33,398 nucleotides of DNA from Comamonadaceae bacterium (lineage in GTDB: Bacteria > Pseudomonadota > Gammaproteobacteria > Burkholderiales > Burkholderiaceae_C), in contig JAUMYU010000022.1 of the NCBI GenBank assembly GCA_030528485.1, forward strand, positions 1-33,398. The letters are read 5' to 3'. The position numbers were made by a program, and so were the translations under genes. Positions 16,290 to 24,271 of this stretch are shown piece after piece; the stretch's first letter is position 1, and each line of letters begins with the position of its first letter. Below the pieces are notes generated by a model that was not told where the DNA came from, searched no databases, and saw only the letters and a list, made by a program, of their open reading frames with translations.

Positions 16290-17099
16290 ATGACTTCTCG
16301 TATTGCCTTTGTGGGCGGCGGCAACATGGCCCGCGCCATCATCGGCGGCTTGATTGATAGCGGCTGGCCCGCGCAAGCCATTACGGTTATTGAGCCGCAT
16401 GCGCCGACGGCGGCTGCGCTGGAGCGCGATTTCGCCATCGCCGTCCAGCCGCAAGGCGATGCCACGCTGGCAGAGGCGGCTTGCGTGGTCTGGGCCGTGA
16501 AGCCGCAGGTGCTCAAAGAGGTGGCCCTGGCATTGCGGCCGTTGCTGGGCGCCAGCTTGCACCTCAGCATTGCGGCGGGGGTGACGACCCAATCCTTGCT
16601 GGGCTGGCTGGCCAGCGCGCGCATCGTGCGGGCCATGCCCAATACCCCGGCCCTGATCCGCAAGGGCATGACGGGCCTGTTTGCGGCCCCTTCGGTGAGC
16701 GAGGCCGACCGCCAGCTTGCGCAGCGCATTGCCCAGGCCGTTGGCCAAGTGCAATGGGTAGGGCAGGAAGCTTTGCTGGATGCGGTGACGGCGATCTCAG
16801 GTTCCGGCCCAGCCTATGTGTTTTACTTTCTCGAGGCCATGCAGCAAGCGGGCGAGTCGCTGGGCTTGACGCGTGAGCAGGCTTATCGCTTGGCTGTGGC
16901 CACGTTTGAGGGCGCAGCGGCGCTGGCCGCGGTTTCCGATGAGCCGCCCGAGGTCTTGCGCCAGCGCGTCACCTCGAAAGGCGGCACGACGTTTGCGGCC
17001 ACTTCGGCCATGGATGCCTGCGATTTACAGGCGCATTTCATGGCGGCCATCCAGGCCAGCAGCGCCCGTGCTGCGGAGATGGCGCGGGAGTTTGGCTGA
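16290..17099 (+). CDS. proC: Pyrroline-5-carboxylate reductase
   Basis: A 269-residue ProC, the last step of proline synthesis, reducing pyrroline-5-carboxylate with NAD(P)H. The Rossmann start IAFVGGGNMARAIIGGL, VWAVKPQVL, RAMPNTPALIRKGMTGL, the signature AISGSGPAYVFYFLEAM and TSKGGTTFAA are all present. The length is normal. ATG 16290 has GAAAGG upstream; an in-frame ATG at 16254 would add 12 non-conserved residues. The gene converges on the M48 peptidase gene, and two repeat elements (copies F1 and F2) fill the space between them, the first being a good terminator for proC. Confidence 0.96.
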   Translation: MTSRIAFVGGGNMARAIIGGLIDSGWPAQAITVIEPHAPTAAALERDFAIAVQPQGDATLAEAACVVWAVKPQVLKEVALALRPLLGASLHLSIAAGVTTQSLLGWLASARIVRAMPNTPALIRKGMTGLFAAPSVSEADRQLAQRIAQAVGQVQWVGQEALLDAVTAISGSGPAYVFYFLEAMQQAGESLGLTREQAYRLAVATFEGAAALAAVSDEPPEVLRQRVTSKGGTTFAATSAMDACDLQAHFMAAIQASSARAAEMAREFG

Positions 17100-17106
17100 G
17101 GGGCCC

Positions 17107-17184
17107 AAAATTCCAATTCAAAAGAATGAAAAACAGCCCGTTTCGGCATAACTGAAACGGGCTTTGTTTTTTGATTGATTTGCC
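17107..17184 (+). repeat. AT-rich palindromic element, copy F1, also proC terminator
   Basis: The left arm AAAATTCCAATTCAAAAGAA is followed by a 10-bp perfect stem, AGCCCGTTTC (17135-17144) with GAAACGGGCT (17154-17163), and then a T-rich stretch. The core TTTCGGCA spans the end of the stem and the loop. It lies 7 nt after the proC stop codon and should terminate that transcript. Confidence 0.85.
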
Positions 17185-17263
17185 ATAATTTTCTATTTCA
17201 AAAGCAAAAAAATTGCCTTGTTTTGGCATATCTATCAATGTTTGTTTTTTCTTTGATTGGAAA
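17185..17263 (+). repeat. AT-rich palindromic element, copy F2
   Basis: It is directly adjacent to F1 in the same orientation. Left arm TTTCTATTTCAAAAGC, core CTTGTTTTGGCAT, right arm GTTTGTTTTTTCTTTGATTG. The inner stem is weak (TGCC with GGCA). The right end abuts the TGA stop of the minus-strand M48 peptidase gene at 17264. Confidence 0.78.
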
Positions 17264-18253
17264 TCAAAATTGCATGGGAGCGGTCAGTCTGCGCAGGCGC
17301 TCTTCCAGGCTGGGGTGGCTGTCCAGCCAGCGCAGTGCACGGCTTTGAAACTCCAGTGAGGGGGCCAGCCACATGTGCGATAGAGAGCTGAACTCCAGGC
17401 GGTTGCCCATCAGCTCCCAATCTGCGAGCAGATCGCGTGGGGCCAGTGGCTGGTTGTGCTGATGGATTTTTTCCAGTGCTGCAATCAGGGCATCGCGCTG
17501 CCGCGTCCATTCGACGGCTTGGGCATCGGCAAGGAATTCGCGCTGGCGGGAGATGGCCGCTTGCAATACGCGGCCGGCCAGCCAACCGGCCAAGCCCGCA
17601 TACATCATCAGGCCGCCAAAAACGCGCGGGAATACCAGCTCCATCGCATGCAGCGAGCGGCCGTAGCCGTACACCATTTGCAGCCCATAGACCATCGCCG
17701 TCAATTGCATGTTGAGGGCGGTATCGCCTTCGCGGATATGGCTGAGCTCGTGGGCAATGACGGCCTGAAGTTCATTGCGGGAGAGTTGCGCCAGAGCTTC
17801 GTGCGTCACCACCACGGCGCGATCGCGGTGGCTCCAGCCAACGGCCATGGCGTTGAGTTGCGGGCTGCGGTCCAACACCATCAGGGCGGGAGCAGGCATG
17901 CGCGCGGCGATGCAAAGCTCTTGCACGATGTTGCTGCCCACATGCTCGCGCGGCTGGCTGACATCGGCAGGGCGCGCTCCCAGCCGCCGCGCCAGGGCGA
18001 TTCCGCCGCCTTGTCGCAAACAAGAGAACTCCAACCACCAGCCGCCCAGGATCAGAAACAGCGCTGTGCCGGTGTTCGCCCAGAAAAATCCAGTGGGCGC
18101 AAAGGTGTAGCCCGTGAACCATTGTGCTAGCCACAACGGCAGGCTGAGCATGCCATGCACGCTCAAGGCGACCAGAGGCACGATCAGCCAGAAAGCCAGC
18201 CGCATGGCCTGCGTGTTGCGCCGAGAGCGGCGTTTTTGTGAGCGAAATCCCAT
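17264..18253 (-). CDS. M48-family membrane zinc metallopeptidase
   Basis: A 329-residue peptidase with a basic N terminus, two hydrophobic segments (about 18-42 and 58-76), and the M48 catalytic core: zinc-binding HELSH (168-172) in QAVIAHELSHIREGD and the third ligand Glu239 in QREFLADAQA. Further hydrophobic stretches lie near 215-232. The topology resembles HtpX-like membrane proteases, which degrade or process membrane proteins; the substrate is unknown. It lies 23 bp after lemA on the same strand; LemA and M48 proteases are often encoded together, so they probably act together. Repeat F2 touches the stop codon. Confidence 0.9.
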   Translation of the reverse strand: MGFRSQKRRSRRNTQAMRLAFWLIVPLVALSVHGMLSLPLWLAQWFTGYTFAPTGFFWANTGTALFLILGGWWLEFSCLRQGGGIALARRLGARPADVSQPREHVGSNIVQELCIAARMPAPALMVLDRSPQLNAMAVGWSHRDRAVVVTHEALAQLSRNELQAVIAHELSHIREGDTALNMQLTAMVYGLQMVYGYGRSLHAMELVFPRVFGGLMMYAGLAGWLAGRVLQAAISRQREFLADAQAVEWTRQRDALIAALEKIHQHNQPLAPRDLLADWELMGNRLEFSSLSHMWLAPSLEFQSRALRWLDSHPSLEERLRRLTAPMQF

Positions 18254-18276
18254 AGGAGCTTAATCAGCGTGGAGCA

Positions 18277-18888
18277 TCACGAAGTTTTCCCCGTTTGGAA
18301 CTGCACTTTGGGTGGCTGGCGCTCCTCGGGGGCCGTGATGACTTCCAGCATGGGCAGGTGCGCGAAACGGTGCAGCCGGGCCACGATGTTGGAGGGAAAG
18401 GCGTCGGTGGCGTTGTTGTAGGCCAGTACCGTGTCGTTGTACGCTTGGCGCGCAAAGCCGATGCGGTTTTCTGTGCTGTTGATGGCTTCGGAGAGGCGTT
18501 GCATTTCGGCCAGAGCTTGGAGTTCGGGGTAGCTTTCCGCCACAGCCATGAGGCGGCCCAGGCCTGCACCCAACAGCCCTTCGGCGCTGGCCAAAGCCGC
18601 CATGGCGCTTGCATCGGCGGGGTGGTTGCGCGCATGCTGGGCTGCGGTGTGGGCCTGGGCGCGGGCCTGGATGACGGCTTCCAGCGTCTCGCGCTCATGC
18701 TGCATCGCTCCGCGCGCCACCTCCACCAGGTTGGGAATCAGGTCGTAGCGGCGTTTGAGTTGCACATCAATCTGCGCAAACGCATTTTTGACCTCGTTGC
18801 GCAAAGCGACAAAACGGTTGAAAGTCAGGATGTAAGCCACGCCGAGAGTGAGGAGGATTGTGGCGATGATGATGCTGGTAACGCTCAT
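18277..18888 (-). CDS. LemA family protein
   Basis: A 203-residue LemA protein: one N-terminal membrane segment (about residues 3-22, IIIATILLTLGVAYILTFN), then a helical soluble domain with FVALRNEVKNAFAQIDVQLK, RRYDLIPNLVEVARG and ENRIGFARQAYNDTVLAYNN, which are diagnostic. ATG 18888 has AGGAG 8 nt upstream; the in-frame TTG at 18906 lies over that site and is not used. LemA proteins are membrane-anchored with unknown molecular function. Here the gene leads a two-gene unit with an M48 peptidase. The upstream region shared with comF contains a GTGAT dyad. Confidence 0.93.
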   Translation of the reverse strand: MSVTSIIIATILLTLGVAYILTFNRFVALRNEVKNAFAQIDVQLKRRYDLIPNLVEVARGAMQHERETLEAVIQARAQAHTAAQHARNHPADASAMAALASAEGLLGAGLGRLMAVAESYPELQALAEMQRLSEAINSTENRIGFARQAYNDTVLAYNNATDAFPSNIVARLHRFAHLPMLEVITAPEERQPPKVQFQTGKTS

Positions 18889-18918
18889 GGGAGTGACTCC
18901 TGGCAAAGTTGTTATGAA

Positions 18919-18943
18919 ATCACGTGTGATTATTACATGTGAT
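18919..18943. promoter_or_regulatory. GTGAT dyad between lemA and comF
   Basis: ATCAC (18919-18923) and GTGAT (18926-18930) form a tight inverted repeat, and a further GTGAT occurs at 18939-18943. The group sits between two divergently transcribed genes, where an operator for either is possible. No regulator can be named. Confidence 0.35.
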
Positions 18944-19706
18944 CTTTGATGAGTGTGAAAAGCCCACTGGGCGCTTATTCGACAATGCCGTGATATCCCC
19001 TTTTTCTACCATCATCGCCAGCGTGCCCGCGCAGTGCCCGTTTTGTGCCCGCTGGCCCGTTTGGCGCATGCCGGGCGGCATTTGTGGCGATTGTTTGGCG
19101 CGTTGGGTGCACACGCGGCCGCGCTGTCCGCGTTGCGCTTTGGCGCTGGGCCAGCCGCATGCGCCATGCCCTGCGTGCGCCCATCGGCCCAGCCCGCTCA
19201 GCCATTGCGTGGCGGCTGTGGATTACGCCTATCCGTGGCATGCGGCCATCGCCGCCTTCAAGTACCACGATGCGCCGCAATGGGCCAGGGCGTTTGGCGC
19301 TTTGTTGTGGCAAACGCCCGGTTGCCAGGATGTGATGGCCGACGCGGAGGTGATCTTCCCTGTCCCGCTGGCACTGCCGCGTTTGCGCGAGCGTGGCTAC
19401 AACCAGGCTTGGGAGCTGGCCAAAGTGGTGGCGCGCCATGCGCAGCAAAGCCATAAGCTGTGCTTTGACGGCCTGGCCCGCGTGACCACGGGGCCTGCGC
19501 AGGCGCGTTCGGGCAAAGCCGAGCGGCAAAGCAATCTGCAAGCCGCGTTTCGCGTCACCCATGCCGTGATGGGCCGTCATGTGCTGTTGGTGGACGATGT
19601 GATGACCACAGGCGCGACCCTTTTCACATTGGCCGGGCAGTTGCGCCAAGCGGGCGCGCGAGAGGTCTCGGCGCTGGTGTTTGCGCGCACGGCTTTGCGC
19701 GCGTGA
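18939..19706 (+). CDS. comF: ComF-family amidophosphoribosyltransferase-like protein
   Basis: Up to 255 residues. Four CxxC pairs near the N terminus (Cys33/36, 49/52, 63/66, 77/80) form a zinc-ribbon-like part. A phosphoribosyltransferase domain follows, with PLALPRLRERGYNQAWELAK and the PRPP-binding motif VLLVDDVMTTGATL. ComF family members serve DNA uptake in competent bacteria, and the family also includes GntX; the role here is inferred. The start is uncertain: GTG 18939 gives the longest form, GTG 18990 is a shorter alternative, and neither has a good Shine-Dalgarno. The gene is divergent from lemA and upstream of the bL36 paralogue. Confidence 0.88.
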   Translation: MIFDECEKPTGRLFDNAVISPFSTIIASVPAQCPFCARWPVWRMPGGICGDCLARWVHTRPRCPRCALALGQPHAPCPACAHRPSPLSHCVAAVDYAYPWHAAIAAFKYHDAPQWARAFGALLWQTPGCQDVMADAEVIFPVPLALPRLRERGYNQAWELAKVVARHAQQSHKLCFDGLARVTTGPAQARSGKAERQSNLQAAFRVTHAVMGRHVLLVDDVMTTGATLFTLAGQLRQAGAREVSALVFARTALRA

Positions 19707-19719
19707 AGGCTTGATCCTG

Positions 19720-19748
19720 TTTCATGAGATATGACTATCATTTAGAAT
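19720..19748 (+). promoter_or_regulatory. Candidate promoter with dyad, upstream of the bL36 paralogue
   Basis: TTTCAT (19720-19725) and TAGAAT (19743-19748) are 17 bp apart. Between them ATGAGATATGACTATCAT (19724-19741) is an imperfect dyad (ATGAnA with TnTCAT), a form compatible with Fur-family operators. Zinc-independent bL36 genes are often Zur-controlled in other bacteria; here that is only a suggestion. Confidence 0.35.
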
Positions 19749-19827
19749 GGCGCAAAAAAGTGCATCGCCTGGCTGCAATGGCGGGTTGGGCCATCACTTG
19801 TCATTGATCTGCCATTCAGGAGAAGCC

Positions 19828-19977
19828 ATGCAAGTTCTTTCTTCCCTCAAAGAAGCCAAAAACCGCAGCCGCGATTGCCAAGTTGTGCGTCGCCGTGGCC
19901 GCATTTACGTGATTTGCAAATCCAACCCGCGTCTCAAGGCTCGCCAGGGCGGCGCGAAAAATCGCCGCAAGGGCTGA
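19828..19977 (+). CDS. Ribosomal protein bL36, zinc-ligand-poor (YkgO-type) paralogue
   Basis: A 49-residue bL36 ([20 protein letters not shown], then [17 protein letters not shown] and a basic tail). Zinc-binding bL36 has three Cys and one His; here only two Cys remain, so this is the C-minus type that can replace the zinc form when zinc is scarce (established for such paralogues in several bacteria). The length matches E. coli YkgO (about 46). CAGGAG fixes ATG 19828; the open frame upstream to 19747 is not conserved-looking. A perfect hairpin terminator follows 33 nt after the stop. The zinc form, rpmJ, is expected in the main ribosomal operon elsewhere. Confidence 0.92.
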   Translation: MQVLSSLKEAKNRSRDCQVVRRRGRIYVICKSNPRLKARQGGAKNRRKG

Positions 19978-20010
19978 TTCAGGCGCATGGCGTGCAGCAA
20001 AGCGCGCACA

Positions 20011-20040
20011 AAAAAGCCGACTCAATCGAGTCGGCTTTTT
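20011..20040. terminator. Bidirectional terminator between the bL36 paralogue and phbB
   Basis: AAAAAGCCGACTC (20011-20023) pairs perfectly with GAGTCGGCTTTTT (20028-20040) around the loop AATC. A- and T-runs on the two sides serve both convergent genes. Confidence 0.92.
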
Positions 20041-20063
20041 CATTCAAGGCGTTGAAAGAGGGC

Positions 20064-20801
20064 TTAACCCATGTGCAAGCCGCCGTTGCAGGAGAAGTCT
20101 GCGCCTGTGGTGAAGCCAGAATCCTCCCCGGCCAGCCAGGCCACGATGGAGCCGATTTCTTCTGGCGTGCCCAATCGCTTGACGGGGATGGTGGCCACGA
20201 TTTTCTCCAGCACATCGGGGCGGATCGCTTTCACCATGTCGGTGCCGATGTAGCCTGGGCTAACGGTGTTGACCGTCACGCCCTTGCCTGCCAGCTCCTG
20301 CGCCAGTGCCATCGTGAAGCCGTGCATGCCGGCTTTGGCGGCAGAGTAGTTGGTCTGGCCGGCCTGGCCTTTCTCGCCGTTGACCGAGCTGATTTGGATG
20401 ATGCGGCCCCAGCCGCGATCAACCATGTCGGGCACAACCTGCTTGGTCACGTTGAACATGCTGGTGAGGTTGGTGCTGATGACGGCGTCCCAATCCTCAC
20501 GGGTCATTTTCAGGAACATGCGGTCGCGCGTAATGCCTGCGTTGTTGACCAGGATGTCGATGGGGCCATGCTCCGCTTTGGCCTTGGCGAAGGCTTCGGC
20601 GGTGGAGTCCCAATCTGCAACATTGCCTGCGCTAGCGTAAAAGGTAAAGCCTTGGGCTTTTTGCTCATCCAGCCATTTTTGGTAATCGCGTGTGGGGCCG
20701 CAGCCTGCGATGACTTTCATGCCTGCCTTGTGCAAGCGTTGGCAAATGGCTGTTCCGATACCGCCCATGCCACCTGTGACGTAGGCTACTTTCTGACTCA
20801 T
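20064..20801 (-). CDS. phbB: Acetoacetyl-CoA reductase
   Basis: A 245-residue short-chain dehydrogenase of the PhbB/PhaB group, reducing acetoacetyl-CoA to (R)-3-hydroxybutyryl-CoA with NADPH for polyhydroxybutyrate. Visible features are the cofactor motif TGGMGGIG (residues 9-16), NNAG (86-89), catalytic Ser138/139, Tyr152 and Lys156 (NYSAAKAG), and SPGYIGTDMVKAI, typical of PhaB. ATG 20801 follows AAAAAGGAGAT. It lies 110 bp downstream of phaC on the same strand, giving phaC-phbB without phaA. It converges on the bL36 paralogue at a shared terminator. Confidence 0.95.
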   Translation of the reverse strand: MSQKVAYVTGGMGGIGTAICQRLHKAGMKVIAGCGPTRDYQKWLDEQKAQGFTFYASAGNVADWDSTAEAFAKAKAEHGPIDILVNNAGITRDRMFLKMTREDWDAVISTNLTSMFNVTKQVVPDMVDRGWGRIIQISSVNGEKGQAGQTNYSAAKAGMHGFTMALAQELAGKGVTVNTVSPGYIGTDMVKAIRPDVLEKIVATIPVKRLGTPEEIGSIVAWLAGEDSGFTTGADFSCNGGLHMG

Positions 20802-20911
20802 GTGATCTCCTTTTTGTGGGACTAGAAATGTCTGTGCAGACGCTGGGTAATCTATCGAAGCGGCCTTGTGCTGCGCTATGCGGATTTACCCTTCAAAGCC
20901 GCTCGCACACG

Positions 20912-22762
20912 TCAAGCACGTTGTTTGACGTAGCTGCCTGGCGCAGGCTCGATCGCTTTATAGCGCGGGCTTTTGCCAGGCTTGGCGGGAGCGGCGATTT
21001 GCGCCCCCGCGTGGCTGGCCAGCCATTGCGCCCAGTCGGGCCACCAGCTCCCGGACACTTGCTCGGCTTTGGCGAGCCAGTCGTTCCAGTTCTTGGGGTA
21101 GCTGCGAATGCCATCGGCCTTCCAATAATGGCGCTTGCCACGCGCGGGCGGGTTGATAACGCCTGCAATATGGCCTGATGCGCCCATTACAAAGCGTTTT
21201 TTCCCCGTGAAAACCTGTGTGCTGGCATAGGCGCCGCGGATCGGCACGATGTGGTCTTCGCGAGAGCCGTAGATGTACATGGCGCTTTTGATCTTGCGCA
21301 AATCCACCTGCTCGCCGCACACGGTGAGTTTGCCGGGCTCGACCAGGCTGTTTTCCAGGTAGGTGTTGCGCAAGTACCAGGCATAGAAGGGGCCGGGCAG
21401 GTTGGTGCCATCGCTGTTCCAGTACAGCAGATCGAAAGGCGGTGGGGTTTCGCCCTTCAGGTAGTTGCCGACCACATAGTTCCAGACCAGCTCGTTGGGG
21501 CGCAAAAAGCTGAAGGTGGTGGCCAGATCCTGCCCGCGCATCAAGCCTTTGTGCCCCATTTGCATTTCGCGGAACTTCACCATGTTTTCATCAATGAAAA
21601 TATCCAGCACGCCGGTATCGGTAAAGTCCACCAAGGTGGTGAGGAGCGTTGCGCTTTCCACGGGATGTTCACCGCGTGCCGCCAACACGGCCAATGCGGT
21701 GGAGAGAATGGTGCCGCCTACACAAAATCCCAGGGCATTGATGGTTGAAGCGCCGGTGATGTCCTGCACCGCCTGGATGGCACGAATGGCGGCATGCTCA
21801 ATGTAGTCGTCCCAGGTCTTGGTATCCATGGAAGCGTCGGGGTTGCGCCAACTCACGACAAAACAGCGGTGCCCCTGTGCCACGGCGTATTCGATGAAGG
21901 AATTGCCAGGCTGCAAATCCAGGATGTAGTACTTGTTGATGCACGGCGGCACCAGCAGGAAGGGCCGTTCGTACACTTGGGGCGTAGTGGGCGTGTATTC
22001 GATGAGCTGGAAGTACTCGTTTTGGAAAACCACGGTGCCCGGCGTAACGGCGATATTGCGGCCGACTTCGAATTGCGCCTCGTCCGTCATGGAGATGTGG
22101 CCGCGCTGAATGTCTTGCCACATGTTGAGCAGCCCTTTGGAGATGCTTTCCCCGTTGGACTGAATGGCTTTGAGCTGGGCGTCGGGGTTAAGCGCCAAGA
22201 AGTTGGTAGGCGCCGCAGCCGCCAGCCACTGATCTACCGCGAATTGCAAGCGCGCGCGCGTTTTGGGATCGGCCTCGGTGATTTCCACCATCTTTTGCAA
22301 GGCGTTGGAATTGATTTGGTAGAGCGCTGCGGTCATCGCTGCGGGGCCACTGTGGCGCCAGGCTTCGCTAGAGAATCGACGGTCGGGCTGCAATACGTCG
22401 CTCCAATCGCTATTGCCAGCCTCGTGCTTTGCCAACTGGGTGATTTGCTCCAGATATTCTTTTTGCAAAGCCTGCCATTTTTCGGGCGGGATGTAGAACG
22501 GGGTCGCGGCCTGGCCCATTTGCTCTTTGGCGAAGTTGGTGAAAAAGCAAAACGGGTTATTGGGCGAAGTCTCGCTGGCTTTGGCTTGGGCAGAACCTTC
22601 TGTGCCAGAGGGGGCGCTCTTGGGCAGGTGCAGTCCGGGCTGCATCCACTGCATTGCCTGACCAGCTAGCTGCATCCAGCCCTGCATGGCGTTTTGTTGG
22701 ATCTGCTGAAACTGCTCCAGGTAGTCGGAACGGCCACTGGCTTGATCCGTTTTTTTGCTCAT
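20912..22762 (-). CDS. phaC: Class I poly(3-hydroxyalkanoate) synthase
   Basis: A 616-residue class I PHA synthase, polymerising (R)-3-hydroxyacyl-CoA on the granule surface. The lipase-like box GFCVGGT carries the nucleophile Cys347; Asp503 in YGSREDHIVP and His531 in GASGHIAGVINPP complete the triad. ERPFLLVPPCINKYYILDL and the YWNSDGTNLPGPFYAWYLRN region are typical. A variable N terminus of about 90 residues precedes the conserved part. AAGGAGAT lies upstream of ATG 22762. The aldolase-like gene ends 173 bp upstream on the same strand, so phaC probably has its own promoter in 22763-22935; no consensus hexamers are obvious there. Confidence 0.96.
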   Translation of the reverse strand: MSKKTDQASGRSDYLEQFQQIQQNAMQGWMQLAGQAMQWMQPGLHLPKSAPSGTEGSAQAKASETSPNNPFCFFTNFAKEQMGQAATPFYIPPEKWQALQKEYLEQITQLAKHEAGNSDWSDVLQPDRRFSSEAWRHSGPAAMTAALYQINSNALQKMVEITEADPKTRARLQFAVDQWLAAAAPTNFLALNPDAQLKAIQSNGESISKGLLNMWQDIQRGHISMTDEAQFEVGRNIAVTPGTVVFQNEYFQLIEYTPTTPQVYERPFLLVPPCINKYYILDLQPGNSFIEYAVAQGHRCFVVSWRNPDASMDTKTWDDYIEHAAIRAIQAVQDITGASTINALGFCVGGTILSTALAVLAARGEHPVESATLLTTLVDFTDTGVLDIFIDENMVKFREMQMGHKGLMRGQDLATTFSFLRPNELVWNYVVGNYLKGETPPPFDLLYWNSDGTNLPGPFYAWYLRNTYLENSLVEPGKLTVCGEQVDLRKIKSAMYIYGSREDHIVPIRGAYASTQVFTGKKRFVMGASGHIAGVINPPARGKRHYWKADGIRSYPKNWNDWLAKAEQVSGSWWPDWAQWLASHAGAQIAAPAKPGKSPRYKAIEPAPGSYVKQRA

Positions 22763-22935
22763 GTATTGATCTCCTTATTGGGGTGGGCGTCAAACATCAC
22801 CACACTGTAATAGGGAATAACGGCTGGCTAAACAGGCTTTTCCCCAAGCAGACGTTTTGAACAAGCCTATTTCTGCAATTCGGCCTCATTTGATCTGCAA
22901 CATACGTGCAACCATTGGTGGGGCCAGGCGCGGCT

Positions 22936-24096
22936 TTACCAAAGTGCGCCTCGTGCATCGACAGGCAGCAAGCGTTCGACGTGGCCTTCATGCAAGCCTG
23001 CGCGCACCCCGATCAGTACATCGTGCAAATTGACAGTCGGATCGCAATGACCTGGTACCAGCCACAGGTTATCGCCCCATGCGGGAAGCTGTGCGGATGC
23101 TGCGGTTTCGCAGGGGCGGATGATGCCGTGTTCATCCCCGCCATTGGCAAATTGGTAAACAGGCGTGCGGCCATTGTTCCAGACGACGGGCAAGCCGGAA
23201 TCGATGGCATGGCTTTTATGTCCGGCATCCACGACCACATGTGTAGGCGCGCAAGAGATCACTTGGGTTTTGATGAACAGGGCGTGTTCAAAGACGGGTT
23301 GATGCGGCACGGGGCTGACTCGTGCGTAATGTGCATCCATGAACAGGAACGATCCCGGTTGCAACTCGGTATAAATGCCGCTCGCCGCCTCCAGTGCAAA
23401 TGTGCCGGTGCCAGCGCCCGTGACCTCTAAATCAGTAAAGCCAGCCGCAGCCAGTTTGGCCTGCGCACTGCGTACGCGCTCGTAGGCTTGCTGCATGGTT
23501 TGTGCCCGTGTAGAGGCGTCCTCTATGTGCTGTGCGCCGCCGTGGTAGGCGTGTAGGCCAACGAAGCGCAAGGGCGGATGGCTGGCAATTTCGCGAGCCA
23601 GCATCACCAAATCGTCATCACTGTGGAGGCCTGCACGGCTCTGGCCCACGTTGATTTCAATGAAAACGTCAATGTGCGAACCTGGGCTCGTTTTTGCCAT
23701 CGCCTGGGCCAAGCGCCGCACGCCCACGGCGCTGTCTGTTGCGATGGCCAAGTGCGCGCTTTGCGCCAATTGCGCCACACGCTGGAGTTTGCGCGCATCC
23801 AATACCTCATTGCTGATATAGATATCGTTCACGCCCGCCGCATGCATTGCTTCGGCCTCTGCCAGTTTTTGTACGCAACAGCCGCTCGCGCCAGCGGCGA
23901 TCAACTGCAAAGCGAGTGCTCCGCATTTGTGCAGTTTGGCGTGTGGCCGCCAGCGCAGGCCTGCTTGGGCCGCAAAGCTTGCCATCCGGGCGATGTTGCG
24001 CTCCATCGCATCGAGATCAACAACCAACGAAGGGGTTTCCAGCTCAGCCACCGCTGAGCCTAGGGCAATGGTGTGGGGGCCATGAAAATGCGGCAT
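22936..24096 (-). CDS. D-threonine aldolase / D-serine dehydratase-like PLP enzyme
   Basis: A 386-residue fold-type III PLP enzyme of the DSD1/D-threonine aldolase group. ELETPSLVVDLDAMERNI starts the barrel; the PLP lysine is Lys54 in RWRPHAKLHKC; GHCDPTVNLHD near residues 349-359 (His350, Cys351, Asp352) is the metal site of this group. Members cleave D-threonine or 3-hydroxyaspartate, or deaminate D-serine; the exact substrate is open. AGGAG lies 8 nt before ATG 24096; the longer frame to 24213 is not homologous-looking. It is divergent from an EamA transporter, possibly for a related amino acid. Confidence 0.88.
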   Translation of the reverse strand: MPHFHGPHTIALGSAVAELETPSLVVDLDAMERNIARMASFAAQAGLRWRPHAKLHKCGALALQLIAAGASGCCVQKLAEAEAMHAAGVNDIYISNEVLDARKLQRVAQLAQSAHLAIATDSAVGVRRLAQAMAKTSPGSHIDVFIEINVGQSRAGLHSDDDLVMLAREIASHPPLRFVGLHAYHGGAQHIEDASTRAQTMQQAYERVRSAQAKLAAAGFTDLEVTGAGTGTFALEAASGIYTELQPGSFLFMDAHYARVSPVPHQPVFEHALFIKTQVISCAPTHVVVDAGHKSHAIDSGLPVVWNNGRTPVYQFANGGDEHGIIRPCETAASAQLPAWGDNLWLVPGHCDPTVNLHDVLIGVRAGLHEGHVERLLPVDARGALW

Positions 24097-24271
24097 GCGA
24101 AGTCTCTCCTGTTTAGCGTAGTGCAGAGGTGGGGGGATGCGCCTGGAAGTTCTTTTTCCCCGAATAGGCCCAAAGCTGTTTGGCGCTGTGCGTGCCGCAG
24201 AAGAATTCCCCATCTACGGCCACACAATTTGAATGCATTTGCGCTCCTATCATCGGAGGATGGAATCTCCA

